64,000 nt of DNA from Ischnura elegans (GCF_921293095.1 NC_060252.1:81984866-82048865); one strand, 5' to 3'. Shown: positions 1 through 10,392, counted from the first letter of the stretch. Notes: generated by a model from the sequence alone, not told the origin. Numbers and translations: made by a program.

Positions 1-226
1 TCTGCACACATATGGACAGATGTAATAATCAATGTTGTGGAACAGGGTATAAGCTGATCCCGTGTGCAGTATAAAGAAATCATTTTTTCCATTGTTTGTT
101 GTTACATATGTAAACCATATTCATACCTGCTTCATTCCTTTACCCAAAAATACCAAACAATTATCCCCAACTAATATTTGGTCACAGCCTCCCTTGGATT
201 CTCCATTTATATTTGTCATAGAGGCT

Positions 227-490
227 TTAGTATCCATTATGACCATTCTGGCTACCATGTAGGCCTCCATTCACCACTCGATTGTATCCTCCAGTGCCTG
301 TATCCTCATAACGAATTTCGGGTTGGTATCCTTGCTGATCGGCTGTGTACGACACAATTTGTCTCCTGCCATCTGGAAGCAAGACTCTGTACTCGCCCTG
401 AGCCTCATGTCCCTCTCTTGATTCTTGATGTCCAAACTCTGTACCCTCACCATCATTGACTGCATAATGGAAGCTGTAGCTGGCAGGATG
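227..490 (-). CDS. Pro-resilin-like gene, exon 3: RR-2 chitin-binding domain
   Basis: This is the last coding exon, 88 codons including TAA. The acceptor is a pyrimidine-rich tract ending CACAG just above 490. The translation starts HPASYSFHYAVNDGEG and continues through GHQESREGHEAQGEYRV, LLPDGRRQIVSYTADQQGY and QPEIRYED. This is the extended Rebers-Riddiford consensus of the RR-2 type (YxFxYxV, GxYxVxLPDGRxQxVxYxAD, GYxPxIxYE). In insects this domain binds chitin and anchors the protein in cuticle. It covers about residues 332-392 of the joined protein. A short Gly/Asn/His tail ending NGHNGY follows. The domain opens exactly at the exon boundary, so it is a self-contained exon cassette. ATG-initiated reading frames on either strand here are shadows; the domain frame has no ATG of its own. 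Confidence 0.93.
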   Translation of the reverse strand, partial: HPASYSFHYAVNDGEGTEFGHQESREGHEAQGEYRVLLPDGRRQIVSYTADQQGYQPEIRYEDTGTGGYNRVVNGGLHGSQNGHNGY

Positions 491-845
491 CTGTGATTGG
501 GAAAAAGTATAAGTTCAAACATCTTTTGCAATGGGCTTTATAGGATAGAATTTTGTGAGTGTTTCTGATGAATCAAACACCAGTGTACATAGTAAAGAAA
601 AACTGAAAACCTGTAAAATATAGAATATAGGTACAATTCACAACTGTACTCGAGAATGATGCCTCAGAGTTGAAACGAGTCTTACCATTAATAAAGAAAA
701 TTTCTGTGAACAATACAAAGGTTGTTTTTATTCATTCAGCATGAATTTTCACAAAGTGAAAGCCAAATCAATCAATTTCTCCTCGCAGGAATTTGAAGAT
801 ATTTGACTTATGATTGATATTAAATTAATTTAATTATTGACTTAC

Positions 846-1823
846 TGATATATCATTTCCTCCACCATAGCCATCATAGCCACCAGCTAATCCTTTGGCA
901 CCTCCATGATGACCCAAGGCTGCAGTGTTATATCCTCCATTATTGCTGTTAGGTAACCCGTAAGCCACAGATGGCCTCTCCACGTATGATCCTCCGGCAG
1001 CTCCCTGGTGATTGAAGTGATGTCCATTTCCATCAAAACCATTCCCATGCAGTTGACCGAGCGTGCTTGAGAGATGGGCACTATTGCTCCCTTGACTGTG
1101 TGGGGCACCATGTGCACTGAAAGGCCGAGAACCACTGATTGCACCAAAACCATTATTATTGTGAGGAGTGCCATAAGCACTGGAAGGGCCACCTCCATTG
1201 CCGCTGTGTCCATTGGTTGGACCGTGGGCACCAGATGTGTGACCGTTACCAATGAAACCATTGCCGCCTAGTGAATTATGGATAGTTCCTCCCAAGTGCT
1301 CATTCCTATGTTTGCTGTGAGCACTATACGAACCGAAACCACTTCCATGGCTGCTACCTTGACCAAAATGGCTGGAAGCAGGTCCAGTAAAATCATTAAA
1401 ATTGTGTCCTCCATCGGTGCTAGGATGGATACCCCGATGGTGTCCAGTGGTTGCACTGAAAGAGCTTGACAGATGGTGTGTGAAGCCACTATGTGCTCCA
1501 TGAGAGCCGGGAGGAGGTCGTCTATCCCCAAAGTTGCCAGAATGGGCACCATCAGTATGACCATTATGTCCAAAGCTGTGTGTTCCGTGGGCAAATCCTG
1601 GCCCATCAAAGCCGTTGGGATGTCCATAGGAATTTGATGTCTGGCCACCAAAACCAACATTGTTGGGCTCTCCAAAAGGACTGGCTATTGCACCGGTTAT
1701 GCCATTGTTGCTGTGCCCGCTGTGTCCTGAGTCTCCGTGAGGTGGGAGGTACCCATTGATGCCACCAGATGGTGGTTCAGGGGCTGCCAAGGCAACCACC
1801 AGAGTGCTTAGGGTGATGAAAAA
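846..1823 (-). CDS. Pro-resilin-like gene, exon 2: signal peptide core and elastic region
   Basis: This exon has 326 codons, entered through a TATATTTCAG acceptor and left through TCA|GTAAGT, both phase 0. It opens FFITLSTLVVALA|APEPPSG, the hydrophobic core and probable cleavage site of a signal peptide whose first three residues come from exon 1. The motif INGYLPP matches the start of mature resilins (xxYLPP). The rest is low-complexity and rich in Gly, His, Asn and Ser. It holds dispersed tyrosines in YGxP contexts (NSYGHPNG, SAYGTPHNNNG, VAYGLPNSNNG) and repeated GAHG/GHxxG units. In resilins such tyrosines form di-tyrosine cross-links, giving a rubber-like extracellular matrix; that role is inferred here. 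The upstream in-frame GTG-led extension is intron. The reading frame also continues three codons past the donor to a stop. Confidence 0.9.
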
Positions 1824-2540
1824 CTGAAATATAAGATGAGAAATAGGTAACACTTCATATGTTTTTGAATATATTGTTTAATTATTTTAAAATTATATAT
1901 TCTAGCCAATAAGAGCCAAATTTCTGTGAACTTTCTGTTCCTACTAATTGTGGTTATTAATTATTGTTTATATCGCTTCTTAGGTTTCTGCAGAGTAACA
2001 GATGAACATTCTCCATCTTTCAGGTATCCACCATGTTGGAGTTTTTGGTGATGCTACTGGTGATCCTACTAGGGTAACTGTCATCAACAAAAAACTGGCA
2101 GATACCCAAAGGGTGGAGAACATTCAATTATTTTTGCTTATATTCACGTTTGATGTACAAAAATGCTTGACTTTATTTCAAACTCTCACATATTCTAACT
2201 TGGCAAATAGATATTCATAATTCATTATTTTCATTGGAGGGATGATATGAAATAAGAGACAGGGTGCAGGCACTCCTTAATGATGATGGAATTTCCTCAC
2301 AAAACTAGTTATTCTAACATTACCTCCCCTCCAATACTTTCCCTTACCCTAACTTTGATAGAGTGTCCATCCGGGAATTCGGATCACAACACTACAATAA
2401 TCTATAACACTCATTTATCAATGAAACCTTCTGGCACCTACATAAATGACTGTAAATCGGCAAAAAATAATTGATTTAATGCATATTTATGTATTGAATT
2501 TTTTAAATCTCCGCAAAACTTCTGTTTCCACTAAAATTAT

Positions 2541-2860
2541 ATAGCCATATACCATCAACCTTCAGAATTTATGCTACTTTCCATACATTCTATCTATTTC
2601 CCATATACATCCTGAAATTACACTGCCTGCAATGCATACTATTTGACTCCCAGAACTTAAACTGACCAACTCAGCATTTTTCGATAAATGTAATTTATTT
2701 TCTAAAAAATTGCATTAAAACTATCCATTCCTATCAATTATTTGGTTAACTGAGATAAATTATGGTAACGCAGAAAATCGAATGTATAAAAACGAATTGT
2801 GAAATAACTACTGGGAATGAATGAAAATTTACTCCGGCAAACCGGAAAAAGAACTTCGAT
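2541..2860. repeat. Intron-1 direct repeat, copy 1
   Basis: About 300 bp is repeated in the same orientation at 4049-4330. Shared landmarks in order are a start near CATATACCATCA, GAATTTATGCTA, CATCCTGAAATTACAC, CATTAAAACTATSCATTC, CAATTATTTGG, GTATAAAAACG and AAACCGGAAA. The two copies are diverged by substitutions and small indels. No coding potential or terminal inverted repeats are evident. It could be an old dispersed element or a local duplication. Confidence 0.6.
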
Positions 2861-3150
2861 TCTCCTAATATCAAAGTTTTACGATGTGGCCATAGTTTAG
2901 GCCTCCTGATGGCATATTGTTTGGTGTATCAGGCACCCACACCATTTACGCCTGCATGATCCGCAAAACTTTCAAGTTGCAAAACCTTCGAGCTGGATTA
3001 GAGCAAATAATGCCTAAGACGGAGAACTTATCAAAGTTGTTCACTCTGACGCTCTCAGTCATATGAGTTCGTCATGGATGAGTGTACGTAAACACTGCCA
3101 CGAGAGAAAGACGAAAACAGTAATGAAGCCAACAGAAAATGTGGGAGGAA

Positions 3151-3409
3151 CAGGGATGCTGACTTAAAAAAAATATTGGGGGGGTCCGAACCGGGGATCT
3201 TGCCCCGGGAAATTTTATAAGTAGTGAGTTTTAAGTTTATAAGCATTTTAGAAGAGTTATATGATCAACATTAGAACCCTGTTGACTCGAATCTCGATAT
3301 CTGGACACTCCGTGGAAAATCGACAAGCCTGACACATTTTTCCTCACACCCATAACGAATTTTTGAGGGGGCTCGTGCCCCCTCAGTCCCCATGGAGTCG
3401 GCGCCACTG
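3151..3409 (+). mobile_element. hAT-type MITE with perfect 8-bp target duplication
   Basis: The 259-bp element begins CAGGGATGCTGAC and ends GTCGGCGCCACTG, an imperfect terminal inverted repeat. It is flanked by a perfect 8-bp direct repeat GGGAGGAA (3143-3150 and 3410-3417). A relative lies at 18740-19002. An 8-bp duplication with CAG-type ends is the hAT signature. There is no transposase, so it is non-autonomous. It sits in intron 1 of the pro-resilin-like gene. Confidence 0.85.
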
Positions 3410-3849
3410 GGGAGGAAAGACAGAATTACGATTATCAATGCGGAGTGCTTCGGAGTCAACTAAATGGATGAGTTAGTTTCAAGCATTGGACTACGGAATA
3501 TAAATTTACGTCAAACACATACATTTAGGAGGTATATTGTTTCTGCGAGGCTTTCGCAAATAATTCTACCAAAGGGAGAATACATGAATACATCGCACGC
3601 ATGCGAAATCCATTTTATTTTAATGTTAAAGGCAGTTCAGAGAATTTTTCTTTTCTCCATCAAGATGCAATCAAAGCGCATCATTCAATTGCGGGCAGCC
3701 ATTTGCGAATATCAGCATAAATACCTTCGATATACCATTCCATACTGTATGTACTGTATAGAACAAAACGCAAGAGCATTCCATCCGTTTTAAGGGTAAC
3801 TAATAAATTCCCTTAAAACAAGGAAACCCTAAATTTTTTCTTTATGTTG

Positions 3850-4048
3850 CAACGAAACGGTGGCGGTGGGGTAAAGTCTTCGCCTGCCAAACCGTAGGTC
3901 GTGGGTTCGAATCCCGCCTGGGTAGGTGATCCTAATACAGGGCATGGATGTTTGTGTTGTATTTTGTTAATATTGGAAACCCTAGTTGTAAAAGGCCGTT
4001 ACGTGCTGTTTACGGGGGATGTGATAAATAAATAAATAAATAAATAAA
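3850..4048 (+). mobile_element. tRNA-derived SINE
   Basis: The 5' part looks like a tRNA gene. It has an A-box-like TGGCGGTGGGG at 3861-3871 and a perfect B box GGTTCGAATCC at 3904-3914. An unrelated body follows, ending TTACGTGCTGTTTACGGGGG and then an (AAAT)n tail at about 4024-4048. There is no acceptor-stem closure, so it is not a working tRNA. The body's 3' end recurs, inverted, near 12.9 kb. RNA polymerase III would transcribe such an element and LINE machinery would move it. Confidence 0.8.
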
Positions 4049-4330
4049 GCTATTTACCATCAGCCTGAATTTATGCTATCTTCTATGCATACTCATACAC
4101 ACCCTGAAATTACACCATCTGTAATGGATATTATTTGACATCCCGAGCTTAAAATGTCTCATTGAACATTTTTCAATTTATTTTCCAAAAACATGCATTA
4201 AAACTATGCATTCAATCAATTATTTGGATTACTGAGAATAACTATTGCATAATTTCAAAGTGCACCAACAAGTATAAAAACGCATTGCGAAATCGGAAAA
4301 AATGAAAATTTTCTTAGGAAAACCGGAAAT
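4049..4330. repeat. Intron-1 direct repeat, copy 2
   Basis: This is the partner of 2541-2860 in the same orientation, about 1.5 kb away. It begins directly at the SINE tail, so the SINE probably inserted at or near the start of this copy. It contains the same GTATAAAAACG segment. No gene is visible in it. Confidence 0.6.
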
Positions 4331-5491
4331 AAATTTAAGAATGTTATTTCTGTTATTGCGCGGCTACACCGTATGAGAGCGAATCCATTGTGAGCGCGAG
4401 GGTGGATGTGTCTAAAGCTCCGAAATGCTTGGGTGATACGGTCTTAGGTGTTCCCACAAAAATGTTGCGGGGAGAGGGGTTTCACGTGGAGAGGGGGTAC
4501 ATTTCGGGGGGTGCTCAGCTTGAGGGGATAAGCTGACGACTGTATATTCCAAATGTATTTAACTATTCTTTGATTGCTTGTGCGATCCTTTCTAATGTAC
4601 TTGAGGCTTTCTTTGAACGTTTTTCTAAAGCTATCACCGACTATCACACTTTTCCTTCAAACAAGGGTACACAATTTAAGTAAAATAATTAACTTTTTTG
4701 ACTGCGCTGTGGTCAAGTGTAAGCAGAGTTACTAAGAGGAATTATTAAGAGCTGAAGAGGATTTTTGAGTTAATGCTGAATGGTATTTCGAGGCAAAGTA
4801 AGGGTCCGAGTGACGGACTAGGAAAGACGCTGAAAATGTTATACTCCGTTCATTTTATCTCTGCGGGTGAGTAGATGTGGCCAAAGCAAGTGGAGATGAG
4901 GGGAGGGAAAGTTTCTCGACATGTGACTTTGCCTTTGCCAATTAGCAAACAGTAGGCGTGGCCTCAGTGAGTCGCTCTCCGATCTCCGCCGAGTGAACAT
5001 CGTGAATCTGCTCATGGAGCAGTGTTGCCAAACCTCACGTGTTCTCCTTGTATGTGAGTATACCTTCCACCAACGGTGCCTCATTCTGCGCGGTAGATGA
5101 CAATGTCATGGCTTCTGTGAAAGGATTATCCCCAATGCCTTCCAAATTAGTAGATATATTGTCTCGGAGACGGGGCCAAAATAAAGTAGGGCGGTTATGT
5201 ACATTTGGCAACGTTATGTTCGTTCCTCTCTCTCTCGGTACTACCCCTCCCCTAACAGCGAAGCCATCCGAAAGTGTCCGGGCTCTCACGAAAGCTCACC
5301 CGCAGACATAAAGTGAATGGGCTATAGCAACACGCGTCAATGTGCATCGCCCCCGCGGTTGGCAAATTCAGACTCTTGATGAGTGTCAAAATGGGGAAAA
5401 ATCGTGGGTGAAAGGGATGGGATTTGAGTTTGAGCATGTGAACAAGGAAAAGATGAAGCTGGTGAGAAGATTCCCGGAGGCGTCTCTTTAA

Positions 5492-5985
5492 AGACCGTTT
5501 TACATGGGGCGCGTAATTGCACAATCTGACGTGAGTACGAAGGCGCAGTCAAAATTGCGTTGCGTAAAGCAGTGAATTGCAAGAACACATGCGAGAATGC
5601 ATGGGCGTGAGAAAGCAAAATGTCCCCTGTTCTAATTTCGTTCACGCAAAATTGCACGCCATAATGTGAAAGTTATGCAGTTCTGACCAGTGGCGTTGCG
5701 AGGGGATGGTCCGGGGGGTCCAGAACCCCCCGAATTATAAAAACGCAATTACTTTCCTACATACGAGAAAACAAAATACTGAAAAATCAAGAATTTACTA
5801 AAAAATTTCTTTGACAAATGAAGTTTTTTCGATTATGAAAAGTGTTAAAATTAGTTTAAAACCCACTACTAAGTACCCTGTTTTTCAAAAATTTCCCTCC
5901 ATGGTTTTGGACCCCCTCAAACGAAATTCCTGGCTACGGCACTGATTCTGACATGCGCAATGACTTTCCCCGCGTAAAACAGCCT
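5492..5985 (-). mobile_element. PIF/Harbinger-like MITE, interrupted by a hAT MITE
   Basis: The ends are AGACCGTTTTACA and TAAAACAGCCT, imperfect inverted repeats. They are flanked by the 3-bp duplication TAA (5489-5491 and 5986-5988). The interior matches the elements at 14119-14352 and 22406-22636 in reverse orientation. Removing the nested element at 5688-5944 with one copy of its 8-bp duplication leaves about 230 bp, the family length. The TNA 3-bp duplication and GGCCGTTTTACAC ends suggest the PIF/Harbinger superfamily. Confidence 0.75.
5688..5944 (+). mobile_element. hAT-type MITE nested in a Harbinger-like MITE
   Basis: This 257-bp element starts CAGTGGCGTTGCGAGG and ends CCTGGCTACGGCACTG, with matching inverted termini. 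It is flanked by 8-bp repeats GTTCTGAC/ATTCTGAC (5680-5687 and 5945-5952) with one mismatch. The subterminal GGGGGGTCCAGAACCCCCC is palindromic. Family copies lie at 9553-9821, 17743-17991 and, inverted, 23276-23510. It holds no coding region. Confidence 0.85.
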
Positions 5986-5988
5986 TAA

Positions 5989-7541
5989 CAGTTTGCTGAG
6001 GAGGATATCAGTTCTTTCCGTGCAGACATTTCACATTCATGAAATATTTATTTTTGAATATTCTCAGCTGAAGGAATTACCTACTTGTCACTTCTATTGC
6101 GCCGATTTGATGAGTTATGAGAAAATGCAGCTGTAATTCAAGGATCTGAGAGAATGTGAGTTAATTATAGGTACCCGCGAATGGCAAGGGCAATATGAAA
6201 TCCACGCCAAAATTAAACATTCGTCTTTTAAACCTGCAGCAAAGAGAAAACCACCCCACAAAATATAAAAAGACAGCACCAGCAATGTATAATCAAAAGA
6301 AAAGTAAAATCAAACATGAGTTGAAAACCAACAAAGTACTTAAGGCTTAATTATTATTGTAATTGTTTACTTACAAGTAGTGCAGTTTTACTTAGAAAGA
6401 GTATAAAGCAAAAATAATTCAAGGAAATGAATACGAGCTAAAAATTCTATCACAAATAACTAAGATTATTTTTGATTTCTATTCGAATAGAATGAATTCC
6501 AAGGAAAAGCCAGCACCTTAGGCAGTGGGGATGATAAGTATAACTTGAATAAGTTGTTCGGCAGATAAGATAAATTTTTGGTATGTTTTATTTTATAAGA
6601 TTTATTGTAACACAGAAAACTGTTTACTTGAAAAATGCAAACTATCATGCCAAAAAAAAACAATGGTAGCTGGAAATTTCGGAGATACTCGTTTGGTCCC
6701 ACTCATACGAGAAAACGCAAGGCAATAATGATGTGATTGGAGTTAACACTTTGAGACCGAGCGTTATTTATAGATGACGCGCCGGACTCCGCCCAGATTC
6801 GAACGACATCAATAGATGACGGCCGACTACGCTACTAAAAAAGTTTCGGATCTGGGCAAAGTTAAAATTTTTACCTTCGGGCTGAAAGTGGTGGAGCCTG
6901 AATGAGGGGATAAGATGGTGTTTAATGAGGGAAATAAATACCAGAAAGAAAATAGTTTGATAAAGGAATCAAAGTTTCCATTGTACAGCATACGCATTCA
7001 TGGCCCTACACATTTATCGTTGCTTTTTCACGAGGGTTTGAGAAATTAATGTGTGAGCGTAAGCGGCGGCTATAGGACTCAGTGCATGTTAAGATGTCTC
7101 TCCAAACACAAGGGCAACTTCATTTACACCTATCCAATACTATCCTAAATATCTACCACTACCACCTATCCTAAATCCAATATAATCATTCTTAATCAAA
7201 GATATTTAAAATTGGCCATTGAATATCTTTCTATCTTCCTTATTTTCGGAGATACGACGTTTAATGCGAAGACGATTTTGTAAAATTTCACTCATCCAAC
7301 ATTCCAATATGATGCGATGCATGAATTACAAAATGACTTTAGGTCTTTCGTTTTCTAATCGAATGAAGACGATATACTAAATTCGGTCGGAATCGGTCTC
7401 CCCACTGGCAATCACCTCGTCGAATTAGGGTGGCATGGCTCAAATGGTGGCCCACTCAAGGGCGAATATTAGGTAGGTCACCAAAGGGAGCCGGCTCCGC
7501 CCCGAAAAGAGGGTCTACAATCTACATACGACATTGGGATG
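5989..7541. other. Rest of intron 1, no feature recognised
   Basis: AT-rich intron sequence. I see no conserved reading frame, no terminal repeats and no RNA gene. The small open frames here look like chance. Confidence 0.5.
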
Positions 7542-7828
7542 CAGGCCCGGAACTACTAGTTGGGCAGGGCAGAGGGTTCACGTGCCCCGGGCGGCAGATT
7601 TCAGGGGGAACAAAATTTGAAAAGTTTACTTTAAAAAGTTATTTAATTTTTCTTATTGAATTATTTAACAAAAATTATTGATTTATAAATTATCGAAAGA
7701 TAATATTCTTAATAGAAAACATTTGTAATTTCAACCACCGTATCTCAAAAAAATTGCTGACGGATGCATTAGGAGGAGGGTGGCAAACTAAATTTTGCCT
7801 CCTGACAAAACTCCTAGTTCCCGCCTTG
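7542..7828. mobile_element. Probable MITE just inside intron 1
   Basis: The ends CAGGCCCGGAACTACTAG and CTCCTAGTTCCCGCCTTG form an imperfect 18-bp inverted repeat around 287 bp of non-coding sequence. No convincing target duplication was found (TTGGGATG against CTTCAATG). It ends 26 bp from the minus-strand splice donor of exon 1. Confidence 0.5.
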
Positions 7829-7860
7829 CTTCAATGAATCAAAGACCCAAGCAAACTTAC

Positions 7861-7869
7861 CGATCTCAT
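7861..7869 (-). CDS. Pro-resilin-like gene, exon 1 coding part (start codon)
   Basis: The sequence reads ATG AGA TCG followed immediately by the strong donor GTAAGT (7855-7860), giving M-R-S in phase 0. Joining it to exon 2 gives MRSFFITLSTLVVALA|APEPP, a textbook secretory signal. Exon 2 alone lacks a credible ATG. The 151-nt leader from the Inr near 8020 contains no upstream ATG, and the start has a reasonable context (ACAACCATGA). A very short first coding exon followed by a long intron is common in arthropod cuticle genes. The 173-codon open frame covering this region on the same strand is a chance read through the promoter, leader and intron. Confidence 0.8.
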
Positions 7870-8015
7870 GGTTGTGCACCGGCTTTGAATCCTTGAAGAC
7901 GCCAATGGTGCCCTTGGGGAATCGTTGGGTGAAATAATGAAGCTCCGAAGGATGAAAAGGCGTACTCCTCCACTTGGTTTCCGGGAATATCCACTTCTTC
8001 TCGGAGAGAATTTTG

Positions 8016-8054
8016 AGACTGAGGTCGATGTTACGATTACCTTTCCCTTTTATA
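8016..8054 (-). promoter_or_regulatory. Core promoter of the pro-resilin-like gene (TATA plus Inr)
   Basis: On the minus strand a TATAAAAG box occupies 8054-8047. An arthropod-type initiator TCAGTC lies at 8022-8017 with its A at 8020, 34 bp from the first T of the TATA. The transcript from this point runs straight into the MRS exon without another ATG. The spacing is slightly long but acceptable. Confidence 0.7.
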
Positions 8055-8350
8055 CGACTGAATCCGGAGAGAAATGAAGAACAATGACAGTCCCATGGGA
8101 CATGAGCGCGGGACTGGGGTCGTCCGCCGACCTGGAGGATGAGGGCGACTCCGTCGCGAGGCTGTGTGAGATAGGGAAAACAGGTGAATAGATGTGCCGC
8201 GTGAACTTCGATGGGAAGAGCAGCCATGAGACTCTCTATTGTTTTTACCAATTCGACTGTTGCATCACTTTGGAGCATCTTCCTCCATGTACCAAACTCT
8301 CGTTTCGGGTTCAGGAGGTCGCGATTGCCATGCACTTAGCCAAGGGGGCT

Positions 8351-8714
8351 GTGGCGGATATACGGAGGGTCACAGGGATTATGACCCCCCAAAAACTACG
8401 TGCAACAATCGCTATACGAAATATACTCTTAATTTTAATATGAAAGTTATCTATACGCAAATGTTTATAACTTTTATATTAATTTATATAAAATTAAATG
8501 ATATTTGTATTAAAATTCCCGTCTATTTTTTAAGCGTATGGGGTGAGGGGAACGTGCCCCCTCTACCCCCCACCAAATCTGCCTATGGCGTAGTTCTTTA
8601 AAAAAATTACTCGGGAAAACGCCCCTCACTCCCGGAGGGTGGTCTATACTCCCCGGATCGAGGTCCCCTTACCCCTGGACCCCCCCCCAAATTTTATGCA
8701 GAATCTTCCCCTAC
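8351..8714. mobile_element. Non-autonomous DNA element, relative of 18427-18701
   Basis: It starts GTGGCGGATATACGG and ends near CAGAATCTTCCCCTAC. It shares the internal CGGGAAAANGCCCCTC block and a pattern of C/G runs with the element at 18427-18701. The possible 8-bp flank AGGGGGCT/AGTGAACT matches at only five positions, so the ends are uncertain. It lies about 300 bp upstream of the pro-resilin TATA box. Confidence 0.5.
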
Positions 8715-8835
8715 AGTGAACTTTAAATGTGCCAGAATTTTTTTTGTGGTGACTAACCGCGATACTACTACTGAGCAGACCACATTCCGAGAGGCAGCTA
8801 TTCTTTGACACTCCATTTTTCTACATAGTTACATT

Positions 8836-9038
8836 CGTAGGCGGATCTAGGGGGGGGGGGGCACGGGGGCAAGTGCTCCCCCAGACCCTTAAAAATATGC
8901 ATGATTTTAAATACGGTACGATTATGACTGCATTCATTTTGTATTATGAGGTATCCTTGTGCCCCACACCCCCAGAATAAAATCCTGGATACAGCCTTGC
9001 TTGTGCCCCCCCAGGAAGAAATCCTGGATCCGCCCCTG
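8836..9038 (-). mobile_element. hAT-type MITE, GGGGCGGATCCAG family
   Basis: The 203-bp element runs from CGTAGGCGGATCTAGG to CCTGGATCCGCCCCTG. It is flanked by GTTACATT/GTTACAGT (8828-8835 and 9039-9046), seven of eight matching. Its interior is shared in inverted orientation with 34481-34684, including the TTTAATACGGTNC and GAGGTATCCTTGTGCCCC segments. Strong G/C runs at both ends can fold together. Confidence 0.75.
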
Positions 9039-9552
9039 GTTACAGTTCATAACGTCTGCCAATAACCAGCGATGAATTTAACTTCCGGCGCCACGCAAAC
9101 GACATATAAGACTTATTTAATGAAATGCATGGTTCTCCGATTGGTTCAAATTGACAGAAAAATATCAGTATAGGCAACCCGCATGCAACCTAGACCCCTC
9201 AAAACACCAAAAGCAAATTTTTGTCCACCTGCCTGGTGTCTGAACGATTCGAAAGGTATCTATAATTTTCACATATGTATACTATATAAAAAGTAAAAAT
9301 ATACTTTATATTTTTAGGTTAACACTTATATTATGGAGCTCACCGCGGCGCCATTCTTAAGTAAACTACGTGATTTAAATTCAATGATATCATTCACTTG
9401 ATAATGACAGGAAAAGTAGTCCGGTAATCATGCTATGTTTTAATTTAACATAATTCTGATAGTAAAACGTACATTATATACCAGTTTTTGTGGTAATGAC
9501 ATGCATGTTTTGGAAGTAATCAACGTTTTTCCTAATATTAGACAAGTCCTAT

Positions 9553-9821
9553 CAGTGACGCAGCGAGGAAGGAGGTCCGGGGGGTCCGGACCCCCCAACC
9601 CCGAAACATAAAAACACAATTTCTTTGCTTCGGAAGAGATTACAAATTTTTGAAAAATCACGAATTTACATAATATTTCTTTCACAAATGAAGTTGTGTT
9701 GATTATGAAAAGTCTTAAAATTGGCCAAAAAATCCCTCTTCTTAGTACATACCCTGTTTCTCAAAAAATTTCCACCCTGGCTTTGGACCCCTCCCGAACG
9801 AAATTCCTGGCTACCCTACCA
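9553..9821 (+). mobile_element. Degenerate hAT-type MITE, CAGTGGCG family
   Basis: It has the same body as 5688-5944: GGGGGGTCCGGACCCCCC, AAATATAAAAACACAATT-like, TTGATTATGAAAAGT and ACGAAATTCCTGGCTAC. The 5' end is CAGTGACGCAGCGAGG. The 3' end has decayed (CTGGCTACCCTAC) and no target duplication is left. Confidence 0.75.
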
Positions 9822-10392
9822 TAATTTTATCGTAATTAAAGTCATCATTAAATGAATAAATTTGAGAGATCAGAAGTAAATAAATAAACAAATGGTCTTA
9901 TAGAATGAGGAAGCGATTAAAATGGATGTAAACTCATCCCTCTTCGTTCCACGATAAAGCGTTTGATACCTTATTTTTTATTGATGTCTTCCCGCTATAA
10001 TTTAGTTGTCTAGTGATATGAATATCTCCGCCGCCGTTCACACGTTAAGGTTTACATCGATGTATGCTGTTTTCTATATTTTAAACTTCTTATTTATATC
10101 CATTATTATCATGTGACTGCTGCACTTTAAATTGGAAATGCTTTGCGTGAAATTTTTAAATAAAAAATAATTAAATAAAAAACTAAATAGATTTAAAAAA
10201 ATTTTAATCCCACCTTGGTAAACCGTCTTAGATGGACCGCGAGGGTCTAACACTTAGCACTGTGAAGCTCGGAAAAAATGCCATAAAGAACTTGGGGGAG
10301 GAGCAGAGAACGTGGTGTACTTGACAACGATCGGAATATGCATTACAATATGTTGGTACCGAATGGTTGACATGAAATGACGTTTTAATGCC
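9822..10392. other. No feature recognised
   Basis: AT-rich intergenic sequence upstream of the pro-resilin-like gene. No coding frame, inverted repeat pair or RNA gene was identified. Confidence 0.4.

Larger units (their letters stand above)
227..8020 (-). other. Pro-resilin-like gene, whole transcribed span to the stop codon
   Basis: The gene runs from an Inr near 8020 down to a TAA at 227-229. Three coding parts (7861-7869, 846-1823, 227-490) are separated by a 6,037-bp intron 1 (1824-7860) and a 355-bp intron 2 (491-845). Both introns begin GTAAGT and end in CAG after a pyrimidine-rich stretch. Every junction is phase 0, and the joined frame gives 416 residues: signal peptide, elastic Gly/His-rich region, then an RR-2 chitin-binding domain. 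That order is known for pro-resilins and related cuticle proteins. The 3' UTR runs to the left; I see no canonical AATAAA before base 1, so the polyadenylation site is probably outside the window. The exon structure is inferred from splice signals and frame continuity, not from transcripts. Confidence 0.85.

Noticed and set aside
3464..3793. 109-codon plus-strand open frame
   Set aside because: It lies antisense inside intron 1, has no domain, no signal peptide and no supporting splice or promoter signals.
3850..3930. Possible functional tRNA gene
   Set aside because: A and B boxes are present, but the acceptor stem does not close, and a SINE body with an (AAAT)n tail follows.
7814..8335. 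173-codon minus-strand open frame upstream of the pro-resilin exons
   Set aside because: It runs through a TATA box, a leader and a splice donor. The only coding part supported is ATG AGA TCG at 7861-7869. No domain is recognisable in the translation.
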